A stretch of DNA of 64,000 nt from SZUA-309 sp965230005 (lineage in GTDB: Bacteria; Pseudomonadota; Gammaproteobacteria; Pseudomonadales; Azotimanducaceae). The DNA lies in assembly GCA_965230005.1 (NCBI GenBank), contig OZ245934.1:1612001-1676000 (forward strand). Direction: 5' to 3'. The notes under the pieces were generated by a model. The model saw only the letters and a list, made by a program, of their open reading frames with translations, was not told the DNA's origin and made no database searches. Positions within the stretch are counted from its first letter, which is position 1; the number at the start of each line of letters is the position of its first letter. Made by a program: the position numbers and the translations under genes. Below, piece after piece: positions 50,243-59,066 of the stretch.

Positions 50243-52097
50243 AGTTCACCCAGATTGGCGACGACCAGGCCCGGTGCTGCACGGTGGCCGGCACATCGGT
50301 CGGTCGGTCGACATCGGCTTCGTTAGCCAGAGCAGTTGTCCAGCGGCAGCTCGGGTTCTCGAACACCCTGACGTAGTAGAAGGCAACCTGGTCGGCGGAA
50401 AACTCCGGATCCCTGAACGTTGTCTGCAATTCGGCGGCGCCGCTACCGGACAACGCGCAGCTTTCTAGGTCGACGGAAGCCTCGGTCACCGGGCACTTGC
50501 CGTCCTCGCCCGGCGTACGCCCTCCAGAGCAGGCAACATCCCATATCATCTGCCGCTCCTCGCCATTCTCCACCCAGCCCTTGATCACCTGTATACGATC
50601 CAGCGCGGGGGCGTTGGGGTCCTGAGCTGCCCAGACCCAGAAGCTCGGGTTCTGCAGATCCTTCAGGTCGGAGCCCATGGGAACACCACTCGCATAGGCG
50701 GTCGCGACGGCGTCCGCGCTTGCACCGATGGCTTCGCCATAGTCGCCGGCGAAAAAGCGCAGCTTGATCCGCGATCCGCTGGTGGCGAACGCTTCCCGAC
50801 GTCTCAGGGCATCAAAAACGTCCGCCCGCGTGTTGGCCTCGGCCCAGACCGCCGCGAGACCGCCGGCTGACATTCTGCGGATCGGACCGGCGACCACATG
50901 ATCCATGCCGAGCGCCCGCTTAACGACGAAAGAGAGGTTTAGCGCAGCAAACTGAGCTGGAATGTCCCGAGCCGTGTTGCCGGGATCAGAGAGGTGTGTG
51001 TCCGTGGATCCAATCACGCCGAGCTTGAAGGGGTTCTGCCCACCTTCGCTGCCCATGGCAAGCCCCGTGAGCAGGGCGTTCCTCAGAAAGGAGGGTTCGG
51101 ACGCACACTGAGTCCCTTCTCCATCGTCACAGATGGGCCAGGTGTTCTCGAAGTTGCAGTCTTCGTCGGCCATCCCCACGCCGATCTGGCATTCAGAGTT
51201 ACCTTTCTGCTGAGTGATCTCAAAGAGCCTGTCGATGCGTGCGCGCCTTTCGATGTCTGCCTGGCTGTAGACGGTTCCATCTTCGTCCACCCGGTCGAAG
51301 GCCATGCCCCAGGAATAGTTTGTGTTGTGCGGGATCGTCAGCACTTCGCAGGGGGCTTCACAGGCTGCATCAAGCTGCGCGAAGAAATCGGCCTGATTGA
51401 TGACGTCGTTCGACGAGATGGCATGAGGCGTGACGTCCGTGCCGCGAAAGATCACGTTCCGATGCAGCATCCCGAAGTTTTTGAGCAGCGAAGAAAACTC
51501 GTAGCCGATCAGCGCCGTGAAGTTGCCGGGATCGTCGAAGGCGTTGGCGACTTCCTGCACGCGCACCCAGGTCGCCTTTTCGTTCGCCAGGCAGCGGTCG
51601 AGGTCATCACTGCAGAGGTCATTGCGAGGGGCTGGTCGCACACCCGCCCGCTCGAACACCTGTTGGAGCATCACCTGCTGATCCAGATCACCGGCACGCA
51701 TGCCACGGCACTGCTCCGTATCGAACTCAGGCCCACCGCCGATGGTGCAGGTCATATGCGTGGCAAAGTTTTCGGCATGGTCCGTGAGGGCAACGAAGTC
51801 CAGCGGTACGTCCAGCCTGGCCGTGAGCCCGTTCTGCAGCTCAATCTCCTCACCCCGCGCAAAGCGGTAGGCGGTGTTCGGACCCAGGCGATTGCCGCCC
51901 GTATAGGCGTCCGCGGACCAGCTCGTGTGAACGTGCAGGTCGCCGAAGAGGGCCGTCTTCAGGGGAAAGCGTTCGACTTCCCCGCCGGATGCCTGCGGCG
52001 GTGGCGGCGTGGATATGTGCGTTTCTGGTACGGCGTCCGGGTCGCTACAGCCGGCAAGTGCTGCCGCCAGAACGACCATCACCAGGCGTTGCTTCAT
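50235..52097 (-). CDS. DUF3604 lipoprotein (PHP-like metal hydrolase)
   Basis: The 620-residue protein has a lipoprotein signal (lipobox ALAGC, Cys near 17) and a DUF3604 body. FGDLHVHTSWSADAY supplies the first His pair, ALTDHAENF the next ligands and GVIGSTDTHLS a late Asp/His site, as in PHP-type metal-dependent hydrolases. Several Cys pairs suggest disulfides in the periplasm. The family has no firm assigned substrate. GGGGAGATAA precedes the ATG. It is read alone, convergent with the SDR. Confidence 0.9.
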   Translation of the reverse strand: MKQRLVMVVLAAALAGCSDPDAVPETHISTPPPPQASGGEVERFPLKTALFGDLHVHTSWSADAYTGGNRLGPNTAYRFARGEEIELQNGLTARLDVPLDFVALTDHAENFATHMTCTIGGGPEFDTEQCRGMRAGDLDQQVMLQQVFERAGVRPAPRNDLCSDDLDRCLANEKATWVRVQEVANAFDDPGNFTALIGYEFSSLLKNFGMLHRNVIFRGTDVTPHAISSNDVINQADFFAQLDAACEAPCEVLTIPHNTNYSWGMAFDRVDEDGTVYSQADIERRARIDRLFEITQQKGNSECQIGVGMADEDCNFENTWPICDDGEGTQCASEPSFLRNALLTGLAMGSEGGQNPFKLGVIGSTDTHLSDPGNTARDIPAQFAALNLSFVVKRALGMDHVVAGPIRRMSAGGLAAVWAEANTRADVFDALRRREAFATSGSRIKLRFFAGDYGEAIGASADAVATAYASGVPMGSDLKDLQNPSFWVWAAQDPNAPALDRIQVIKGWVENGEERQMIWDVACSGGRTPGEDGKCPVTEASVDLESCALSGSGAAELQTTFRDPEFSADQVAFYYVRVFENPSCRWTTALANEADVDRPTDVPATVQHRAWSSPIWVNSP

Positions 52098-52248
52098 GCG
52101 TTTATCTCCCCTCTTCGCGCCGGGCCCATGTCAGCTCAGCACAGACCAACGCCTTCCCAGGCGTTTTGCTGAGAGCCTGCTCGCCAACAGCCTAGCCGGC
52201 TCGTATTTAATCACTAACATTAAACACAATCATCAACGCCCCTGGCAA

Positions 52249-52638
52249 TCAGGCGGCAGCCTCGAGCAGCGGGCGGCTATAGACGTCTTTTTCCGCGATG
52301 CGTCCGTCCCGGAAGGTGTAACGCTCTACGCCGACGCGCTCAAAAGCTTCACCACTGGCCACGTCGGTACCGGTAACCCGATAGGTCATGAAGGTTGCGT
52401 CCGGTGCATGGTGAAAGACCACGTCTTCGAAGCGCACGTCCTTCTGGATGCCGCGGCGCTCCTCGAAGAACGCGGCGACCTGATCGCGCGTATTCATGAC
52501 GCGCGGCGTGTCGTTGACCAGGATCGAGTACGTGAAATCGTCAGTGACGACTTCGTACATGGCATCGAGGTCCTGCTTGAAGAAGGCTCGGCCGAAGCGC
52601 TTGAAGAGTGCATCCCGGTCTTCCGTCGTTGGGGTCAT
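52249..52638 (-). CDS. NTF2/SnoaL-like small protein
   Basis: The 129-residue protein has the NTF2-like cone fold pattern: a helix (RDALFKRFGRAFFKQDLDAM), then YEVVTDDFTYSILVND and strands ending FRDGRIAEKDVYSR. Members act as small isomerases or hydratases or as ligand-binding proteins; catalytic residues are not evident. AGGAGCGACC lies before the ATG. The region between it and the DUF3604 gene shows no gene. Confidence 0.85.
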   Translation of the reverse strand: MTPTTEDRDALFKRFGRAFFKQDLDAMYEVVTDDFTYSILVNDTPRVMNTRDQVAAFFEERRGIQKDVRFEDVVFHHAPDATFMTYRVTGTDVASGEAFERVGVERYTFRDGRIAEKDVYSRPLLEAAA

Positions 52639-52749
52639 GGTCGCTCCTTGGTTTGTCCTGTGATTGCTGTCGGGTTAGCTTAGGTCCGCGAGGCAGGTTC
52701 CATCTTACCTGCGAATCCGACACATTCGATCCGCTTCCGGGGAACACCG

Positions 52750-53463
52750 ATGTCGCCACGCTGGCGCCGACGAGTTTTTGTGCTGCTGTTCCTGGCTGCC
52801 GCTTTCACGATCGGCGCGACGGCCCAGGAGCAACTGGGGATCTCCTTCTCCGTGGAAGGTCTGGAAGCCTTCCGCCAATGGGTGCAGGGGCTCGGCTGGT
52901 GGGGTCCCGCCGTCTTCATTCTCCTCGTGATCTTCCGCCTCTTCATCGGTCTGTCGTCGCACCTCATTCTCACCCTCGGCGGCCTCGCTTTCGGCGTGGC
53001 CGGCGGAATTCTCTGGGGCAGCATCGGCCTGCTGCTGTCGTCACTGGTGCTTTTCTATCTGGCGCAGATGCTCGGCGCCGACTGGGTGCAGCGCCGCTTC
53101 GGGGCCCAGTACCAGCTGATGCTCGATCGGATCCAGCGGGTCGGCGTGGTCGCCATCTTTGCCATCACCGCGCACCCCATCGGACTGCTGACGCCGGCGC
53201 ACCTTGCGGCTGGCCTCGTCGGCCTGAACGCCGCACACTTTGCCGCCGTGGTGGCGGTGGCTGCCCCGATTCGCGCAGCCCCTTACGCATTCCTCGGCAC
53301 CGCCGTGCTGGATCTCACCGGCATTCAGTCGCTGCTCATTGCTGGCGCCCTGCTGCTGGTGTTCGTGTTGCCGCTGCTGTTTCCCCGAGTTCGGGAATGG
53401 CTCTGGGGCGCAAAGCAGTCGCCCGGGGACGGTCATCCCGAAACGCCAACCAACGACCCATGA
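52750..53463 (+). CDS. VTT-domain (TVP38/TMEM64-like, DedA superfamily) membrane protein
   Basis: The 237-residue protein has six or so hydrophobic segments and a VTT core: FILLVIFRLFIGLSSHLIL, then LTLGGLAFGVAGGILWGSIG and the helical FLAQMLGADWVQRRFG-like stretch after it. Such proteins act in membrane lipid homeostasis or transport. Two long C-terminal helices precede a polar tail with many Pro and Gly. The next gene, the Vgb-like protein, starts 18 bases later. Confidence 0.85.
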   Translation: MSPRWRRRVFVLLFLAAAFTIGATAQEQLGISFSVEGLEAFRQWVQGLGWWGPAVFILLVIFRLFIGLSSHLILTLGGLAFGVAGGILWGSIGLLLSSLVLFYLAQMLGADWVQRRFGAQYQLMLDRIQRVGVVAIFAITAHPIGLLTPAHLAAGLVGLNAAHFAAVVAVAAPIRAAPYAFLGTAVLDLTGIQSLLIAGALLLVFVLPLLFPRVREWLWGAKQSPGDGHPETPTNDP

Positions 53464-53481
53464 ACGACTCATAAAGGAAGT

Positions 53482-54726
53482 ATGAGCATGCACATGCTGA
53501 AGATCGCCAGCCTGACCCTTGCCACCGTTCTGCTAACCAGTGTGTCTGCAAGCCTGCAGGCGCTCCCCGACGGACCGGGCCAGGAGGAAGTCACTTCGCT
53601 GTGCTCGAGCTGCCATGACACGCGACTCATCGAGCGCAGCGCCGGCTACAGTCAAAGCGACTGGCGGAACCTGATCCGAACCATGATCAAGCTGCCGCCG
53701 GAAACGGAAACCGTGGTCACCGGCTATCTGAGCGAGCACTTCCCGCCCAACGATCGCCGCACCCCAACGCTCGTGCCCGGACCCGTGGAGCTCGATTTCG
53801 AATCCTGGGTGGTACCCACGCTGGGCCAGCGTTCCCGTGATCCGGTCGAAGCGCCGGACGGCGGCATCTGGTGGGTGGGCCAGGGTCTCGACATCGTCGG
53901 CCGCATCGATCCCAGCACGGGCGCCATGCGCGAGTACCCCACAGCACCCGGCGCCAAACCCCATAGCGTCACTCCCGATGAGAACGGTGCCATGTGGTAT
54001 CTCGGCAACCGGAACGGCACGGTCGGCAAGCTGGATCCCGAGACCGGCGACATCGTCGAGTATCCCATGCCCGACCCAGAGGCCCGCGATCCCCACACGG
54101 GCGAATTCGATGCCGATGGCCGTTTCTGGTTCACCCTGCAGCACAGCAATCGGGTCGGGCGGTTGGATCCGGCCAGCGGCGAAGTTGAGCTCATCGAGCT
54201 CGACCGGCCCCGATCGCGTCCCTACGGCATCAAAATCGATGCAGCCGGCGATGTCTGGGTCGCCTGCAACGGCGGACCCTGCCTCTATCAGCTGGACGGC
54301 GACACCATGGCAGCAACGCGCATCGATCTGCCCAACCAGGAGTCGCACGTGCGCCGCCTCGACATCGCCGCCGACGGCATGATCTGGTACGTAAACTCCG
54401 GCGCTGGTCGCCTGGGCCGTTACGACCCGAAAACCGGTGTGATTCGTGAGTGGCCATCGCCGAGCGGACCGAAGTCACACCCGTACGCCATTCTCATTGT
54501 CGACGGTGCCATCTGGTACAACGAATCCGGCATGCGGCCTGATGCGCTCGTGCGCTTCGATCCTGAGAGCGAGACCTTCCAGAGCTGGCCCATTCCGTCC
54601 TCGGGCTTCTACGCCGGTATCCTCCGACACATGCGGGCAGCCAGGAACGGCGACCTGCTGATTCATCAGAGTGCAACCAATCACATCATCCGTGTAAGCG
54701 TGAGCGAGCCTTCGGGAGACGATTGA
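53482..54726 (+). CDS. Exported Vgb-type beta-propeller with N-terminal CxxCH motif
   Basis: The 414-residue protein has a signal peptide (to about residue 27) and CSSCH with Cys41, Cys44 and His45, a c-type haem attachment site, in a domain of only about 60 residues (a Met ligand may be at MIKLPP). From about residue 90 to the end come NHL/Vgb-like propeller blades: GGIWWVGQGLDIVGRIDPSTG, GAMWYLGNRNGTVGKLDPE and IWYNESG. Such a fusion suggests an electron-transfer or sensing role in the periplasm. Virginiamycin lyase activity is only the family name. AAAGGAAG lies before the ATG. Confidence 0.85.
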   Translation: MSMHMLKIASLTLATVLLTSVSASLQALPDGPGQEEVTSLCSSCHDTRLIERSAGYSQSDWRNLIRTMIKLPPETETVVTGYLSEHFPPNDRRTPTLVPGPVELDFESWVVPTLGQRSRDPVEAPDGGIWWVGQGLDIVGRIDPSTGAMREYPTAPGAKPHSVTPDENGAMWYLGNRNGTVGKLDPETGDIVEYPMPDPEARDPHTGEFDADGRFWFTLQHSNRVGRLDPASGEVELIELDRPRSRPYGIKIDAAGDVWVACNGGPCLYQLDGDTMAATRIDLPNQESHVRRLDIAADGMIWYVNSGAGRLGRYDPKTGVIREWPSPSGPKSHPYAILIVDGAIWYNESGMRPDALVRFDPESETFQSWPIPSSGFYAGILRHMRAARNGDLLIHQSATNHIIRVSVSEPSGDD

Positions 54727-54730
54727 GGCG

Positions 54731-54980
54731 TCAGTCGCGATCTGGAGGCCACGGCACCAGATCGCGGCCGAAGTAGGACGCTTCGAGCCATTCACCATCT
54801 CGCTTCACGAAGACTGAGGCGTACAGCACCTTCCGCGGCGGCAGCGGATTGCCTTTGCCATCTGCAAAACCCTGGTACTCGATGACCTGCTTATAGATCG
54901 CAACGTCGGGCGTGACGAACTGAACGCCGATTTCCGAGCATCGAGATCGCTACCGTTGCCAGAATCAGTTGCCTGATCAT
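54731..54980 (-). pseudogene. NTF2/DUF4440-like protein, internal deletion and frameshift
   Basis: The ATG at 54980 overlaps the stop of the upstream SDR gene (ATGA), and MIRQLILATVAISML looks like a signal peptide. After it the frame meets a stop within 30 codons. In another frame, from EIGVQFVTPDVAIYKQVIEY to EWLEASYFGRDLVPWPPDRD, the end of an NTF2/DUF4440-like protein is visible down to TGA at 54731. About 60-80 residues of the usual middle part are missing, so a deletion with frame change has joined the two ends. Confidence 0.7.
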
Positions 54981-55972
54981 TCGGCGTTCTCCCGCATGCT
55001 GTCGATGGTCTGCTTGAGAATCGTCGGCACGTCCCGCAGGGGCACCCCCAGGCTGTCGCGACGGGTGAAGTCAAAACCGGTCGGCGGTACGGGCACTTCT
55101 TCGAGCGGTTCAGGCATCGGCGCATCCGGCAGCAGCCTGGCTAACTCCGCATAAATGTCCTGGTAAGGCCAGCTGTCGTAGACCCCGAAGTAGCGTCCCT
55201 CAGCCTCGGGGTTCTCATAGGCCGCAAAGAACAGCGCAGCCAGATCTTCGACGTGGATCATCGACGAGGAGTCGTTGGGAACTCTACTGTGGCGGGAAGG
55301 CTCGCCCTGCATCATCTTGTAGAGCATGCCCTGAAATCCCTTCCTGGCATGCTCCGGCAGGACCGCGGGGCCAAGCATCAGGGTCGGCAGAAAGATACAG
55401 AGCCGCATTTTGTGGGCCGCCGCGAACTCCATGGCGGCCGCTTCCATGACGGTTTTCGCCGCCGACGTGTACTTCTTCTGTTCGTATTGATAGTACCGAT
55501 CGGACCAGTGATCGACTTCGTTCTTCTTCGCCACCGGCACTTTCGGGTTGGTGCTGCTGGTGCTGCTGCAGATCAGCGCGTTGGTGATGCCAGCGGCCGC
55601 CGCAGAGCGAAGGATGTTCAGGCACGCATCAACGGTGGGCATGACGATGTCGCGCTCCCCTTCCGCATCGTCCATCTCCCGGGCGGGCTTACCGGTGGGC
55701 CCCGCATAGGTGGGAATCAGGCAGGCGATGAACACCGCGTCGGCGCCTGCCAGTGGCTCATCGAAGGCGCCGGGATACGCCATGTCCGCGGAAAAGAGCG
55801 AGAGGCGCTCGACCGCGCCAGGCAAAGCCATGAGGGGCTCGGTTTTGGCCGTGTCGGAGCTGTCTCTCAGCGTACCGTTGACTCGGTAGCCGAGGTCCAG
55901 AGCTTTTTTCGTCAGATTGGCGCCGACCAGGCCGCTCACGCCGGCGATGCAGATCGTCTTTGCGTCCGCCAT
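54977..55972 (-). CDS. Extended SDR / NAD-dependent epimerase-dehydratase-like protein
   Basis: The 331-residue protein has the N-terminal nucleotide-binding motif GVSGLVGANLTKKALDLG and LRDSS after strand 2, then a Ser/Thr-rich site (CSSTSSTNPK) and YTSAAKT as the Y-x-x-x-K motif, as in dihydroflavonol-4-reductase/extended SDRs. It should reduce a ketone or form an NADP-linked sugar or steroid product; substrate unknown. AGGAAAAAC stands before the ATG. Its stop overlaps the start of the pseudogene. Confidence 0.87.
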   Translation of the reverse strand: MADAKTICIAGVSGLVGANLTKKALDLGYRVNGTLRDSSDTAKTEPLMALPGAVERLSLFSADMAYPGAFDEPLAGADAVFIACLIPTYAGPTGKPAREMDDAEGERDIVMPTVDACLNILRSAAAAGITNALICSSTSSTNPKVPVAKKNEVDHWSDRYYQYEQKKYTSAAKTVMEAAAMEFAAAHKMRLCIFLPTLMLGPAVLPEHARKGFQGMLYKMMQGEPSRHSRVPNDSSSMIHVEDLAALFFAAYENPEAEGRYFGVYDSWPYQDIYAELARLLPDAPMPEPLEEVPVPPTGFDFTRRDSLGVPLRDVPTILKQTIDSMRENAE

Positions 55973-56014
55973 GTTTTTCCTTCCCTACCGTTCCAAGCCA
56001 GTCGAATCCGCTCT

Positions 56015-56599
56015 TCAGGCCGCCCTGGCGGCACCACGAGATACCTTCGCTGCCTGAAGTAACGTCTTCTTCAGTGTCGTTAACAGCGCATTCAATTCGC
56101 GCTTGTTGCGCGCGCTGTACTTAAAGCCCCTTGCGCAGGTCACACAGAAGTTCGCCAAATGGGAAACCGTGTGCCCGGAAGCCTCGATTTCATCTCGATA
56201 CGGCGACAGCAGTCGAGTGACGAGCTTAGCGTGCTGAGCTTTGACCGACTCGATAGCCACCCTGCCCGCTTCACTGTGGCCGCTCATGATGTCTTCTAAA
56301 TCCTCCGAATTCTCGATCAGTTCGAAGGCCCGTACGATAGTCAGACGGAAATAAACATCCAGTTCTTCGTCAAGAGAACCGCAGGCTTTCAGGCCCGCTT
56401 CGACGTCAGCGAAATTCTGCTCCGCGACATAACCGATTGTCGCCACCACGAGTTCGTCTTTGTTGCCAAAAAGGGTGTAGAGCGTCTGTCGAGACACACC
56501 GGCAGTCTCCGCGATATCTGCCATTGCAGTCTTCCGCGCGCCATGCCTCGCGAACGTCCTGGTCGCCGCTTCAACGATTTTCACTCTGGTATCTGTCAT
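56015..56599 (-). CDS. TetR-family transcriptional regulator
   Basis: The 194-residue protein has a clear TetR DNA-binding domain: RVKIVEAATRTFARHGARKT, MADIAETAGVSRQTLYTLFGNKDEL. The remaining helices should bind an effector; the SDR/SRPBCC/dehydrogenase operon is read divergently from a promoter with a good palindrome, so it is the likely target, and the gene may also repress itself. The ribosome site is weak. Confidence 0.93.
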   Translation of the reverse strand: MTDTRVKIVEAATRTFARHGARKTAMADIAETAGVSRQTLYTLFGNKDELVVATIGYVAEQNFADVEAGLKACGSLDEELDVYFRLTIVRAFELIENSEDLEDIMSGHSEAGRVAIESVKAQHAKLVTRLLSPYRDEIEASGHTVSHLANFCVTCARGFKYSARNKRELNALLTTLKKTLLQAAKVSRGAARAA

Positions 56600-56651
56600 T
56601 TGATCGAACTTCGTGGAGTATCGCGACAGTATCTTAACGATGCGACCAGAT

Positions 56652-56678
56652 TTGACAATATGTCATAACTTGTAAGAT
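56652..56678 (+). promoter_or_regulatory. Candidate promoter overlapping the TetR operator
   Basis: A perfect -35 hexamer TTGACA (56652-56657) is followed, after only 15 bases, by TAAGAT (56673-56678), a passable -10. The -10 lies inside the left arm of the palindrome at 56670-56693, which would explain repression. Confidence 0.4.
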
Positions 56679-56693
56679 AGTCATTTCTTACAA
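56670..56693. promoter_or_regulatory. Palindromic operator TTGTAAGA-N8-TCTTACAA between TetR and SDR genes
   Basis: Eight-base perfect arms, TTGTAAGA and TCTTACAA, flank an 8-base spacer; a further half site TTTGTAAGG follows at 56704-56712. The position in a divergent promoter region with a TetR gene on one side is the usual arrangement for a TetR operator. A second small palindrome, GACA-ATA-TGTC, is at 56654-56664. Confidence 0.7.
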
Positions 56694-56718
56694 CTATCCA
56701 CAGTTTGTAAGGGTACCC

Positions 56719-57480
56719 ATGTCCACACAGGAACTTGAAGGGTCCATAGCCGTTGTAACCGGTGCCGCATCCGGGATTGGCCGGGCCGCGTCGCTTCGAC
56801 TTGCGAGTGACGGCGCGGCTTTGGGGCTGCTGGACATCAACGAGGACGGTCTTGCCGAAACGCAGTCGCTGATCGAGACGCAAGGCGGGCGGGTCCTGGC
56901 CGTGAGGGCGGATCTGCTGAATCGCAGCGACATCAGCAATGCCTTTGAGCTCGTTCGAAAGGAGCTTGGTCCTGTCGACGTTTTGTTCAACAACGCAGGG
57001 GGACCCGCCAGGGCAGGCACCCGAAGCTTCCCAAACGCCAGCGCCGAGCAGTGGGATGAGGTGCTCACTCTCAATCTCCGCGCAGTTAGTGATTGCACGC
57101 GGGAGGTCGTTAAAGACATGAAGGCTCGACGACATGGCCGCATCATCTCCACGTCTTCCGAACAGGCCTTTCGCGGAGGGCCTGGCTTCACAGACTACTC
57201 GGCCGCCAAAGCCGGCCTGTTGGGCTTCACCCGTTCACTTGCTCTAGAGATGGCACCGTACGGCGTCACTGTGAACGCAATATGCCCCGGCGTGATAAGA
57301 ACCGGTCTCACCGACAACATGCCCGAAGAGCGCATCGAAGCATCGATCGCAAGCATTCCCATGGGGCGCATGGGTGAGCCGGAAGAGATCGCTCACGCCG
57401 TATCTTTCTTTGCGAGTCCAGGCGCCAGCTACGTCACCGGCAGTTCGCTGCTTGTGACGGGTGGGCGAACGTTGCACTAG
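56719..57480 (+). CDS. Short-chain dehydrogenase/reductase (3-oxoacyl-ACP-reductase-like)
   Basis: The 253-residue protein has TGAASGIGRA, LDIN at the end of strand 2 (an NAD preference), FNNAGG, the catalytic Ser region STSSEQA, YSAAKAG and VTGSSLLVTGG. Oxidation or reduction of a hydroxy or keto compound is expected. A divergent TetR gene and a palindrome at 56670 point to induction by a small ligand. The SRPBCC and 3-hydroxyisobutyrate-dehydrogenase-like genes follow on the same strand. Confidence 0.92.
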   Translation: MSTQELEGSIAVVTGAASGIGRAASLRLASDGAALGLLDINEDGLAETQSLIETQGGRVLAVRADLLNRSDISNAFELVRKELGPVDVLFNNAGGPARAGTRSFPNASAEQWDEVLTLNLRAVSDCTREVVKDMKARRHGRIISTSSEQAFRGGPGFTDYSAAKAGLLGFTRSLALEMAPYGVTVNAICPGVIRTGLTDNMPEERIEASIASIPMGRMGEPEEIAHAVSFFASPGASYVTGSSLLVTGGRTLH

Positions 57481-57518
57481 CCAAGACCTGACCAGCTTCG
57501 AATGAAAGAAATCCAACC

Positions 57519-58004
57519 ATGAAGTGGCCTATCGTCCTCATCGCCGCTGGCCTGCTGCTGGCAGCCTTAGTGTTTTTACCTCGCAAATCGGTTCACGCAG
57601 AGCTGCTTATCCGTGCGGAGCCAATGGACCTCTGGGCAACCATTACCGATCCCACGTCGTATAGTGAATGGAATCCGATCTTTCAGACGGTAGACGGGGT
57701 CTTTGCCGAAGGCGCCACGATGAAGATCAGCATGCGGCTCGCCGACGGGAGTTTCGCGCCCGTGGAGGCCGTTGTGGAGCGTATGGTTCCCGACAATGAG
57801 CTGCATCAACGGGCGGGCATTCCCGGAATTCTCACGGCAGATCATCGCTGGCTGCTGGAACCAGCGTCTGAAGGCACCCGAGTGATTCAACAGGAAGTGT
57901 ATCGAGGAATTGGCGCGCTCTTCTACGATCCAAGCTACGTCGAAGTTCTCTACCGAGAGGGCCTTGCCGCGCTGAAGCACAGACACGAAGGGGATGCGCC
58001 ATGA
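57519..58004 (+). CDS. SRPBCC-family protein with N-terminal membrane helix
   Basis: The 161-residue protein starts with a hydrophobic segment (about 4-20) and then a START/SRPBCC fold: HAELLIRAEPMDLWATITDPTSYSEWNPIF is the typical helix-grip beginning, and LEPASEGTRVIQQEVY a later strand. It should bind a hydrophobic ligand at the membrane. Its stop overlaps the start of the next gene (ATGA). It is the second gene of the SDR operon. Confidence 0.85.
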   Translation: MKWPIVLIAAGLLLAALVFLPRKSVHAELLIRAEPMDLWATITDPTSYSEWNPIFQTVDGVFAEGATMKISMRLADGSFAPVEAVVERMVPDNELHQRAGIPGILTADHRWLLEPASEGTRVIQQEVYRGIGALFYDPSYVEVLYREGLAALKHRHEGDAP

Positions 58005-58804
58005 GCGCGACAGTTGGATTCATTGGCCTGGGCGCCATGGGCGAACCGATGGTATCCAGGCTTCTGGATGCCGGGTTCACGGTCGTTTCCTCGGTTAACC
58101 GCAGCCGCAACGCCATGGACCGGCTGACACCCAGGGGACTGGTCGAGGTCGCAAACACGTTCGAAGTGGGCGCCCGAGCCGACATCATCATGTGCTGCGT
58201 TTTCGACGAGGCGCAAAACGACCAGGCGCTGCGCGGCGAAGCAGGCGCCATGGCTGCCTTGCGACCAGGTACAACCGTGCTGCTCATGAGCACCATATCG
58301 CCGGGCTACTGTCAGCGCCTCGCTGAAGAAGCTGCCGCTCGAAGCATTACAGTGCTGGATTGCCCGTTGAGTGGGCTGGTTCAGGGGGCCGTGGAAGGCA
58401 CACTGAGCCTGATGATCGGCGGCCCGCTAGCAGCTATCGATGCCTGCAGCGACGTACTGAAACCGCTCGGAACCGTCATGCATTGCGGCGACATAGGCGC
58501 CGGCCAGGTCATGAAACTCGCGAACAATGCCATTTCCCTGAGCACTTTCAGTCTGCTGCTCGAAGTGCGGGATCTCGTCGCCAGTTACGGGATGGATCTG
58601 GACACCTTTATGTCGATCCTGAACCGTTCCACCGGTCGGAGCTTTGTCTCCGAGTGTTTTCCGATGCCGAAGGGTCGGCTGAAGATGCAGGGGATGCCGG
58701 AAAAGGACATTTCCACCTGTCTTCAGCTCGCGAACGCGCTCGATGTATCGCTGCCGATGGTGCAGCAGTGTTTCGAGGCCGGAAAAGCCGAAGTGGGCCG
58801 ATAG
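58001..58804 (+). CDS. 3-hydroxyisobutyrate-dehydrogenase-family NAD(P) oxidoreductase
   Basis: The 267-residue protein begins VGFIGLGAMGEPM, the Rossmann motif of the beta-hydroxyacid dehydrogenases. It also has the substrate-binding region DCPLSGLVQGAVEGTLSLMIGG and GAGQVMKLANNAIS, whose Lys is catalytic in this family. Oxidation of a 3-hydroxyacid or reduction of a semialdehyde is likely. It overlaps the SRPBCC gene by four bases and ends the operon. Confidence 0.9.
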   Translation: MSATVGFIGLGAMGEPMVSRLLDAGFTVVSSVNRSRNAMDRLTPRGLVEVANTFEVGARADIIMCCVFDEAQNDQALRGEAGAMAALRPGTTVLLMSTISPGYCQRLAEEAAARSITVLDCPLSGLVQGAVEGTLSLMIGGPLAAIDACSDVLKPLGTVMHCGDIGAGQVMKLANNAISLSTFSLLLEVRDLVASYGMDLDTFMSILNRSTGRSFVSECFPMPKGRLKMQGMPEKDISTCLQLANALDVSLPMVQQCFEAGKAEVGR

Positions 58805-59066
58805 GGAATCCCAACTTCAGCGCCACATCTGAGCAGGCTCTGTTATCGGCGCTCAGACCATCCCGAACCTCCGACCTCCGCGCCGCCGTCGGGCTTTCCA
58901 GGCCAGCTGCTGACGCATCGCCTGCGGCCCGGAAACCGCCTGTAAAGCCAGCCCAGGAAGAGGTTAAGCTCTCCCCTCTGCCACGGCGAGAGCAGGCGCG
59001 GCCCCGCACAGGACCGAAGACCTGCCCGACCGGAGGTAGAGGACATCCGTACCGGGAGAAGACTGC

